Positions 12,258 through 22,364 of a DNA stretch of 64,000 bases are shown here, in pieces. Made by a program: the position numbers and the translations under genes. The notes beneath the pieces were generated by a model. That model had not been told where the DNA came from. It searched no databases and saw nothing but the letters and a program-made list of their open reading frames with translations. The stretch is from assembly GCF_036785885.1 (NCBI RefSeq), contig NC_092316.1, positions 17,167,001 through 17,231,000 on the forward strand, written 5' to 3'. This stretch comes from Coffea arabica (taxonomy: Eukaryota; Streptophyta; Magnoliopsida; Gentianales; Rubiaceae). How positions within the stretch are numbered: position 1 is the first letter of the stretch; every line of letters begins with the position of its first letter.

Positions 12258-15200
12258 TGTCGCGCCCCATTTTCGCGATGGAAAAGAAAAATAAAGTGTG
12301 AGGTTTATAAAAGATATGATTTTATTTTTAAACAAGTTAAAAGGGACCTAGAATGGGACTTAAAAAGAATGCGACAATTTGGGTCCAAAATTTAGTCTAA
12401 AAGGGTTTTTAAGAAAAAACAGGAGTCGCCACTTGGTATGGAGTTTTGGTGTACCAAGTCACCCAAAAAATAAAGTAAAACAAAATAAAACCCTTTTTGA
12501 CAACTCCAGGTCTTTGAAAACAAGAGAAAATGGATTCGGGAGTCACGGTTGAAGAAAGGGAAGGCAAAGATTCGATTAACTCAAATCTAAGGCACCCTTT
12601 CAACCTAGTCTAAGCTAGTTGCGAGGTTTAGTCAAAATTTTCCTAATCTAACCCTTAATTTATCACATTTGGATGTTTTCTATATGAATGCAAATCTAAA
12701 AAATATCGCAAGGGACAACATGTTCATTCAAGGGTTTAATTGAACCAATCGCATTAATTGCGAAGGTCAAAATAAATCCTCGAAGGTGTCACAAGGATGC
12801 AAATGATGAAAAAGAAAAGAAAATAAAAGAAAAGAAATTAAATTATATACATATATATAAGTGATCAAAGAAAAAGGGAATGCAACATAAAGGGTACGGG
12901 AGGCAAAAAAAATTCGTGACATAATTTTCTTATACATGGATTAATAGGGTATTTAAACTAGAAAGTTATAATCACCCATTTCCCATGTTTAAAAAAATAA
13001 TTATCCTAACATGAACAAGCAAATGAACTAGCTTAAATGGGATGCAATTCTAAATGACATGATTAGCACCTATAGCGGGTAGGGGATAATAAAATAGGGA
13101 ATATCATGCAAATGAGAAAAAATCCTAAAAATGAAAGTATGCATGAAAATGTAGTGAATAACGCACAAAGATGATTCTAGCGCAAGATGACCTAAAGGGT
13201 CTAGCGTTGGACTAGCCCATTTCTAAAAATCCTTACTAGCGTTGGACTAGCAAGTAAATAGAGGGAAAAGCCACAACTAGCGTTGGACTAGTGTGGTGAC
13301 GTCATGCATTAACAATTCATAGTGAAACAAATAAAACATAAATTAAAACAAATAAACACGTAAGAGCACGTAGCACATAACACGTAAACATAATATCTAG
13401 ATGCCAAAATCCTAAGAAAAGCGGATAAAACACATAACACATAAGCCACATAAACACGCAACCTATCTATTACATCGGGGAAATCTAACTACAATCTAAA
13501 ATGGGAAAAATATGACAAAATAAAATTAGTTATCCTATCTATTACATTTTGAGGTATCTAGATGTCTCTCGAATCATTATAAAAATTAGCTAAACAAATA
13601 TAATATAAGAAAATTTAAATGAACATTTAAATGCAATAAATAAAACATATAAAATATATAAACACATAGGAACACATAGGAGCACATAGGAGCACGTAAT
13701 TGACATTGAAATAATAAAATAGGAGTACCTCCCGTTTGAAGTGGTGACTAAATGGAGTCAAATTGTCCTAATTATACTCACAATGAACAAAAGGATCATG
13801 GCACCAATTTAATTGAAAAAGAAAATAATAAAAGTACCAAATTCACCTTAACATGTCAAACATAAAGAAATTTAAGCAAATCTAAAAATTACAAGTTAAG
13901 TATATTCAAAAGTAGCATAATTAGTTATTAAAGAAAAGAAACAATCATAATAAAGAGAGTCAAAATTCATCAGGGACTGAATTGCAAAAATCAAAAAAAA
14001 ACTTTTGGGGATAAAAATTATATTTTTCCAAAGTTTAGGGGGCAAAATTAAATGAAAGATAAAATTCAGGGATCAAAGTGCAATTAATTTAAGGACCGAG
14101 TTGAAAGGAATTTAAAATGTTCTGGGCCACAGTGAAAAATACTTGAAAGCACAGGGACTGATATGCTAAAATGTTTTCTTATTCCTTAACAAATCAGGCC
14201 ACTGGGCCATCATTTTTATTTATTTGGGCCGGATGCTACCTAAGCCCAGCCGAAAATCCAAGACCAAACACACAGGCCAGCCCGTCTTTTATCACTCAAA
14301 CCCGACCAAAATATATGGGCTCCAATCTCTTAGCCCAACAGAAACCCAAAAGAAAAATAAACCAAAACCCATTTTCAAAACCCAACCAAAACTAACTCTG
14401 GGCCCATCAGAAAAATAAACATCAGCCCAAATTCTTTTTTTTTTTTCTCTCTTTTCTTTTCTTTCTTCTTTCTCTCGTTTCTTCTTTCTTCTTCGGCCAG
14501 CCGAAGCTTCAGCTTCAGCTGGCGGCCATGGCGGCTGCCGGTGGTGGCGGCGCCACCGGACCGCCGTCGCCGGTGGTCGCCGGCGATCTCTCCGGTCACC
14601 GAATTTCACCAAAATACACTCCCTCACTCGATTTTTCGCATAGATTCCATTTCCGGATTTAGTTTTTATAAAAAATGAGCCGAAAGTGGTCAAAATGCCA
14701 AGAAATCAGTTCAGTTTTTATTTTTTAAAACCCTCAAACCTTCACCAAAAATCATAAAAATTATGCCAAAACCCTCCTTATAACTTCTACAATACAACTA
14801 TCATCTTAGTTTGACAAGTAAGTAACCATAAAAGACTACATTAAGGCAAAACAGTCCCTAAAATTCATTTTTTTCATTTTGGCAATTTTTCAAACAATTA
14901 ACATGCATTCACAAGAAACATTTCCTTTTCCTTAATCTGGTTCATGCCATTTCCAATTTTTTAACAATCCAACAACAACAATGCAAAGCAGCAAAAACAG
15001 GAGAAAATAAGCAATTAAATATGAATTTAATGTGAAAAACAAAACGAAAAAAAAGAAAAAGAAAAAAATACCTCTAGGATAGTGCAGTCACTTGATTGAG
15101 CTTTGTGGTGGAATTCCTAAATTCCAATGGTCTGACCGCTAGTTCCCTTTCTTCTTTTATGGCTTTGTCTGTTGGGAGCAAAGAAAGGTCCGAGAGATGT

Positions 15201-15600
15201 ATTGGCTTGGAGTGTTTTTTTTTTCTTTTTTTTTTTTGTGTGGCTTCTCCGATTTTTCCAGAGAGAACCCCCAGTGAAGAGTCCGAGTGGAGTTAGTTTT
15301 TCTTTCTTTTCTTCTCTGATTTTCCTCGTGTGTGTGTCTCGAGAGAGTGAATTGAGGGAGTCATGTTTCTGTCCTTTTTTTTTTTGAGCCCCCAAAAGCG
15401 CCGCTCCTTTTTTCTGTCCCCCGAGAATAAGGAGGGAACCAAGGGGTCTTTGTCAAATGATTTTTTTTTTTTTTTTTAAGGATAAATCTACAAAAATGAG
15501 ACAAAAAAATACACTTTAAAAAAATGCAATAAAATAAATTGCTCATCAAATACAAATTATTCGAGAAAACACAAAATTTGACAAAAATTTGGTGTCTACA
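12258..15600 (-). repeat. 3' LTR of the Ogre element (3,343 bp)
   Basis: Begins TGTCGCGCCCCATTTTCGCG and ends GGTGTCTACA on the plus strand. Contains three copies of TAGCGTTGGACTAG (13202, 13243 and 13279 regions), a palindromic TGACGTCA followed by TGCAT near 13298, and a GC-rich tract at 14510-14600 in otherwise AT-rich DNA. The short open frames inside (for example 14292-14693) are low-complexity and not genes. Confidence 0.96.
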
Positions 15601-15622
15601 GCTTGCCCCTCTTTGTCTAGAG
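15601..15622 (-). other. Polypurine tract region of the Ogre element
   Basis: On the minus strand the internal sequence next to the 3' LTR reads GACAAAGAGGGGCAAGC and then TGTAGACACC, the LTR start. A purine-rich run here is expected as the plus-strand primer. Confidence 0.65.
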
Positions 15623-15976
15623 TTTCAAAGAAACTCAAGACAAAGACGTAGATACCAAATTGCTTACCTGTCTCTTCTAACCGCACCTGAGCTAAAACAA
15701 ACAAGCCAACACATGGCTGAAATTATTGGACAAAATGATGCAATAACATTGCAGAAAATGTGACCGAACCCATGTAGATTTGCCTACGTATCCCACCATG
15801 GGAATCAGGTCAAACGTAGTTCGAATCAAGTGAACCACAATGAAATAAGTGCATTGACCAACATAATCTTTGCAAAGTCGAAAAAGTCTGAACTCTTAGA
15901 ACTTCACAAAATGAATGAGAAAGCACAATTATTAATCAAAACAATCAGGAAAAGAAACTTGTCATAACTAGAAAAA
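15623..15976. other. Ogre 3' UTR between purine tract and tandem array
   Basis: Non-coding element sequence; no feature recognised. Confidence 0.5.
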
Positions 15977-16835
15977 AGATGAGCGGAGGGACGCGGTTAC
16001 GCTCCAAGAAAGGGGGTAGAAGGGTGCGCGGTGGACGCTGAGACTCACCAACAGAAAATTAAATTTATCTTTTTAGAAAAAGATGCGCGGAGGGACGCGA
16101 TTACGCTCCAACAGGAATTTAAATTGTCAAGAAGGGGAGATAAAAGGGTGCGCGGTGGACGCTGAAACTCACCAACAGGAATTTAAATTGTCAAGAAGGG
16201 GAGGTAGAAGGGTGCGCGGTGGACGCTGAGACTCACCAACAGAAAATTAAATTTGTCTTTTTAGAAGGGTGCGCGGTGGACGCTGAGACTCACCAACAGA
16301 AAATTAAATTTGTCTTTTTAGAAGGGTGCGCGGTGGACGCTGAGACTCACCAACAGGAATTTAAATTGTCAAGAAGGGGAGATAGAAGGGTGCGCGGTGG
16401 ACGCTGAGACTCACCAACAGGAATTTAAATTGTCAAGAAGGGAAGGTAGAAGGGTGCGCGGTGGACGCTGAGACTCACCAACAGGAATTTAAATTGTCAA
16501 AAAAAAAAAAAAAAAAAAAAAGGTAGAAGGGTGCGCGGTGGACGCTGAAACTCACCAACAGAAATTTAAATTGATCTTTTTGGAAAAAGATGCGCGGAGG
16601 AACGCGATTACGCTCCAACAGGAAATTAAATTGTCAAGAAGGGGAGATAGAAGGGTACGCGGTGACGCTGAGATTCACCAACAGGAATTTAAATTGTCAA
16701 GAAGGGGAGGTAGAAGGGTGCGCGGTGGACGCTGAGACTCACCAACAGAAAATTAAATTGTCAAGAAGGGGAGGTAGAAGGGTGCGCGGTGGACGCTGAG
16801 ACTCACCAACAGGAATTTAAATTGATCTTTTTGAT
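15977..16835. repeat. Tandem repeat array in the Ogre 3' UTR (about 55-66 bp units)
   Basis: About eleven copies of a unit with core GTGCGCGGTGGACGCTGAGA, then CTCACCAACAG, then a variable AATTTAAATT segment and GTCAAGAAGGGGAGGTAGAAG. Cores lie near 16024, 16149, 16214, 16269, 16327, 16391, 16456, 16532, 16656, 16718 and 16782. A second unit type (ATGCGCGGAGGGACGCG...TACGCTCCAACAG) alternates near 15977, 16082 and 16590. An A-run of about 22 interrupts the array at 16500-16521. Frames through it encode only repeats. Such 3'-UTR arrays are described for Ogre/Tat elements as a source of satellites. Confidence 0.95.
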
Positions 16836-17861
16836 TGATTTTTTTTTTTTTTTTTTAACAGATTGGTGGGATTGACCCGAGCCCAATTAAACACTGAAAG
16901 AAATGAAAATGCAAGTTCAAAACCATCAAACTGAAAGATTAAAATGCATGTTGCTCAAGTAGTAATAAAACAAGACAAACTTACTTGGCGGACTTACAAC
17001 TTTCTTGATTAATTTTTTTTTTTTCGAACTTTAAAAGAAAGGGAATTATGATTTTCTTTCTTTCTTCGAAAATGTGCAGCAAAACTTGGAGCTCAATCCT
17101 TCTACCATTTGCCCCAGTGTGAATCATGCTCAACTAAACCAGTATTATGTCACATAACCTTTCCTGCAAAAAGGAAAAGAAAGGAAAAGAAACAACTGTG
17201 ATGAAAACACTGCCACCACCATGAGATCCCTTTGCCTTGAGAGCCGTGTAAACATGAGTTTCAATATCGATAAACTGCTTCTTTAGGTCCGGTCGACAAC
17301 CTCTTCAGAATCTTTGTAACCGTCAAATGTCAGTCATCCAGACTTTGTTACCATAAGATCCTCAATCTCAGGACCCCTTTGGGATAAATTATAGGGGATT
17401 GTCTTTTGAATGAGACCCAATAAATGGGAAACATAAACAATTGCAAAAAATAGTATTCATCATGCAATAATGCTAATATGAAATAAACAATGATACACAA
17501 TAAATAAATGAAATAGCAAATAGAATAGTAAAACAAAATTGTTGAGTTTTTGAATATAGGCCCAAGGATCAAAATTTGGATTCGTGTTTAGAGGATGGCC
17601 TTTGCTGAGGAAAAATGCTCCATTTGACCCTTTCGTAGTCATCCATTTTGGAATTTATTGTCGGCAAAAGAACAACAGTATGAAAGAGACCCAAATCAAC
17701 ATAGTCACCAGCTTTCAGACCTCAACATCTTCTTCTCTGTTGCTGATTCTCTTGTATTCCAAAACCCTACCTCAGCGCTCTTTCGGGTTTTCACTAAGGT
17801 TACCCCCACCCTTTTCATTTTTCTTTCTTTTTTTTTTCTTTTTTTTTTTCCTCTTTTTTGA

Positions 17862-17896
<35 letters not shown>

Positions 17897-18321
17897 GGTG
17901 CCTTTTCAGGTTTTCACCTAGAGACATAGACAAGACAAGTTTAACCCCAACTGTATCATTGCAGTCATAATCTGATAATGAGTAGCATCAGTGAGACAAT
18001 CTTCTCTGACATGTTTCAGAAAAGTTTGTATTTACATCATTTGCCAGTTGAAACTTTTTTTTTTTTTTTTTTTCAAAGTACTGCAAAAGACGAAATTCGG
18101 CAATTTTAGTTCTTGTGATTAGGATCGGATAGAGTAGCAAAGGAAAGGTTAAGGCTTGAAAGGCTTGACAGCGGATCATATGATGGGTTTGCAATCATTT
18201 GAGATAGCATTCTTTCAAAACTTACCCCGATCTAGGGTGAGAAAGAGATAAAATTTGCCCCAGTTTAATTCTGACAGAATCTCTATTTTCTCTCTCTCTT
18301 TTCCTATATTTTTTTCTATTT

Positions 18322-18357
<36 letters not shown>

Positions 18358-18577
18358 ACAAATTGCCCCAATATGGGGTTAGTGATCTTAAGGGACAGCC
18401 AAGCGAAAAGGAAAATGGTTATGAAGAGTCAAAAGGAAAGAAGGAAAATTAGGGATAGTATATTGAAATGGAAAAATGAGAGGAATCATGCCTGAAATCC
18501 ATCTCTCGCAGTATTTTTTTTTTTTTTAAGAGATTTTTTTCTTTTTTTTTTTTCTTCTTCTTTTTTTTTTTTTTTTT
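16836..18577 (-). other. Ogre 3' UTR with spaced poly(T) tracts
   Basis: Non-coding DNA between the end of pol and the array. On the plus strand long T runs occur near 16840, 17010, 17825-17892, 18056, 18325, 18515, 18541 and 18562 (A runs in the element's sense). No open frame has family resemblance. Confidence 0.7.
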
Positions 18578-21500
18578 TCAAATGAAAAACTTTTTGCACA
18601 TGTCTGCATTGATTGGTTGGGGAAAAACTTGTCCGTCCATTTCCATAAGAATAAGTGCTCCTCCGGATAGCACTTTCTTAACAATGAATGGTCCTTGCCA
18701 ATTGGGAGCAAACTTCCCTTTAGCCTCATCTTGCATTGGAAGAATCCGTTTCAAAACCTTATCTCCAACTTCAAACAAACGGGGTTTGACTTTTTTGTTG
18801 TAAGCCCGAGCCATTCGTTGCTGATAACATTGTCCATGACACACGGCATTCAACCTCTTTTCATCAATCAGAGACAACTGCTCTTGACGTTCTCTGACCC
18901 ATTCAGCTTCTTCTATCTGAGCTTCCATCAGAATGCGCAAGGAAGGAATTTCAACTTCTGCAGGTAGTACTGCTTCCATCCCATACATAAGAGAGTAAGG
19001 AGTTGCACCAGTAGAAGTTCTGATGGTAGTTCTGTAGGCCATCAATGCGTAAGGCAGCTTCTCATGCCAATCCCGGTGTGCTTCAGTCATCTTACGAATG
19101 ATCTTTTTCAAATTTTTATTTGCGGCTTCAACGGCTCCATTCATCTGAGGCCTATAAATGGCAGAATTTCGATGTTTGATCTTGAACTGTTCACATAATC
19201 CATCCACCATATCATTGTTGAGGTTTTTGGCATTATCAGTGATCAACGTTTCTGGTACCCCAAAACGACAGATGATATTATTTCTCAAAAAATCCGCCAC
19301 CACTTTCTTAGTCACATGCTTATAGGACGCGGCCTCAACCCACTTGGTGAAATATTCAATCGCCACTAAAATGAATCGATGCCCATTTGAAGCAGGAGGA
19401 TCAATAGTTCCGATCACATCCATTCCCCAGATCGAACATGGCCATGGAGCAGTCATACTATGCAATTCCGTAGGAGGAGCACGTATAACATCACCATGCA
19501 TTTGACATTTAACACACTTTCTAACAAAATCTACACAGTCATGCTCCATGGTAAGCCAAAAATATCCTGTTCTCATGATCTTCTTAGCCAGTAGATGCCC
19601 ATTCATGTGTGGCCCACAGACCCCACTATGCATTTCTTTCATCATATAATCGGCTTCCTCTTCATTGATGCATCTCAAAAGGCCCAAATCAGATGTTTTC
19701 TTGTATAGCACTTCTCCATTCAAGAAGAATCTTGATGACATTCTGCGTAAGAAACTTTTTGCAACAGAATCAGTATCAGGAGGGTAGGATCCCGTTTTCA
19801 TGAATTCCTTAACATCCTTGTACCAAGAGCGACCATCAGTGACCCTTTCTGTAACCAGACAATGCGCTGGCCCATTCTGAAGTTGGATCTGTATAGGTTC
19901 AATCACCAGCTCATCTGGATGTTGGATCATTGAAGACAGAGTAGCTAAAGCATCAGCAAAGGCATTACGAGTGCGGGGAATATGTCTGAGTTCCAAATTC
20001 CTGAATTTGCTGGCCAAACTAAGCAAGTTACAATGATACAACATAATTTTTGAATCCCGAGTTACCCACTGTTTAAGCGTCTGGTGCACAAGTAAATCAG
20101 AATCACTGAATGCTATCAGGTCCTTGATTTCCATGTCCAATGCCATTTTCAATCCAAAAATACAGGCTTCATACTCAGCCATGTTGTTGGTACAAGGAAA
20201 CTGTAATTTGGCGGTAGCAGGATAATGTTTCCCTTCAGGCGACACTAAAACTGCTCCAATTCCAGCTCCAAAAGAGTTTGACGCACCGTCGAAAAATAAC
20301 CTCCATCCAGGATACTGCTCACTCATGTCCTCAACTGCTCCAACGAACAGAATTTCTTCATCAGGAAAGTAGGTATGCAACGGCTGGTAATCATCATCTC
20401 TTGGATTTTCTGCCAAATGATCTGCTATGGCTTGACCCTTGACTGCCTTTTGTGTTGTGAAGACAATATCGAACTCGGAAAGGATCATTTGCCACTTAGC
20501 CATACGTCCCGTGGGCATCGACTTTTCCAATAGGTATTTTAGAGGATCAGAACGGGAAATCAAGTAAGTGGTATAACCGAGCAAATAATGTCTCAACTTC
20601 TGAGCTGCCCATGCTAAAGCACAACAACTTCTCTCGAGGAAAGAATAGTTGGCCTCATATGCTGTAAATTTCTTGCTCAGATAGTAGATGGCTTGCTCCT
20701 TTCTTCCAGACTCGTCATGCTGTCCCAGAACGCATCCGACAGCCTCATCACGAACAGACAAATACATAATCAGAGGTCTCCCTGGCTGAGGTGGCACTAA
20801 GACCGGAGGATTTAACAAATAATTCTTGATCTTATCAAAAGCCAGCTGACAATCTTCATTCCAATCCATCGGCGCATTCTTTTTCAACAGTTTGAACAAA
20901 GGCTCACAGGTAGAGGTTAACTGTGCAATGAATCGGCCAATGAAATTGATCTTTCCAAGAAAACTCTTCACATCTTTTTGACTTTTTGGAATGGGCATAT
21001 CTCGAATTGCTTCTATTTTTGCAGGATCTATCTCTAAACCCTTTTTACTAACAATAAAACCCAATAATTTACCAGCCGGAGCTCCAAAAGCACATTTCGC
21101 AGGGTTCAACTTCAAATTATACTTCCTCAATCTTTCAAACAACTTCTTTAAATCAACCAAATGGTCCTCAATCTTCTTGGATTTAATTATGATATCATCC
21201 ACATAGACCTCCATCTCTTTGTGAATCATGTCATGGAACAGGGTAGTCATGGTCCTCTGATAGGTGGCTCCAGCGTTCTTCAACCCGAAAGGCATCACTC
21301 TATAACAAAAGGTTCCCCATGGGGTGATAAAAGAGGTTTTCTCTCTGTCTTCTTCTGCCATCAAAATTTGATGATACCCAGCAAAACAATCACCAAAAGA
21401 TTCAATTTCGTGTCCAGCAGTATTGTCCAAAAGAATATGAATGTTTGGCAAAGGAAAATCGTCTTTCGGACTGGCCTTGTTCAGATCTCTGTAATCAACA

Positions 21501-22058
21501 CACACTCGCACCTCCCCAGATTTCTTAGGCACTGGCACAGGATTCGATAACCAGATGGGATAATGAGACACCATGATTATCTTAGCATTGAGCTGCTTCA
21601 CAATTTGTTCCTTTATTTTGAGACTCATTTCTGGTTTGAATTTACGTGGTTTCTGTTTTACAGGTAAAAAATTTGGATTGGTTGGCAACCTGTGAACCAC
21701 TATGTCCGTAGAGATCCCTGACATATCATCGTATGACCATGCGAACACATCTTGAAAAAACATTAAGAATTCAATCATTTCCTCCTTTTGTTTCCTATTC
21801 AGATGAATGCTGACTTTAACTTCTTTAACCTCCGTCTTAGTGCCAATATTGATGATTTCTGTTTCTTCTAAGTTGGGTTTGGGTTTCTCTTCATACTGTT
21901 TTAAATCCCTTGAAATAGACTCAAATTCTTCCTCGGTATCGCTCTCGCTTTGAATTTCAGATTGCATGATTTCAAGCTCATGAGAGATATCGAGATTGCA
22001 GCCATCGAATTCCAAAATGGTGACATCCAAAGGGTCAAAGGATTTTATTTGTGGCCAT
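18578..22058 (-). CDS. pol: Ogre pol: reverse transcriptase, RNase H, archaeal-type RNase H, integrase
   Basis: Second exon of the element's polyprotein. Residue numbers are for the open frame that starts at 22078. Reverse transcriptase lies at about 135-330 with VCVDYRDLNKA and the catalytic box YVDD (about 290). The usual Ty3/gypsy RNase H follows at about 400-520, then a second, archaeal-type RNase H at about 590-716 (FFDGASN, NNMAEYEAC, FSDSDLLV, RNAFADALA). The integrase zinc finger is at about 810-855 (His, His, CVKCQ), and its core has Asp in WGMDVIG, Asp in LITDN and Glu in GAVEAANKN. There is no chromodomain, as expected for Tat. No stop or frameshift is seen. Translation should reach it only through the splice at 22365/22058, where CG joined to A makes an Arg codon and keeps the frame. 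Confidence 0.95.
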
Positions 22059-22364
22059 CTGAAAATAGAATAGAACATAAGTAATAAACAAATAGCAAAT
22101 ACTGGAGAAGCCTTTCATTTCATTAAGTTCAAAATGTATCGAGACTTCACAAAAAGATAGATATACAGACATGATTGCTATTTGAAGACATATTTAACTC
22201 AAACCTTTATTTTCATTTCAGCAATTTTCTTGAACAAAGCAAGTTATATTAACTGAAACAAGAATAAAGGTTTAAAAGATGAAAGCAATTTCTTTTAACA
22301 AAAGATCCAGACTACTGTCCTATCTGGATGTGATCTAGACAAAAGACAATCCCCTTAAATTTAC
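22059..22364 (-). other. Predicted 306-bp intron between Ogre gag-pro and pol
   Basis: Donor GTAAAT at 22364, directly after AATTTCG, and acceptor TTCTATTTTCAG ending at 22059, on the minus strand. Removal joins gag-pro to pol in frame: exons of 3,653 and 3,481 bases total 7,134, exactly 2,378 codons. Unspliced RNA stops at a TAA that overlaps the donor (CGGTAA). An intron at this place is known for Ogre elements. Confidence 0.85.

Noticed and set aside
14292..14693. 133-residue open frame on the minus strand in the Ogre LTR (and its copy at 31034-31435)
   Set aside because: Lys/Arg/Glu low complexity from C/T-rich LTR DNA, present in both LTRs, no family match.
16219..16799. Open frames of 60-70 residues across the tandem array; also considered as a CRISPR-like array
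   Set aside because: The peptides are the repeat itself. Units are contiguous variants without unique spacers, and the genome is a plant.
21161..21550. 129-residue plus-strand frame inside Ogre pol
   Set aside because: Antisense shadow of the RT domain.
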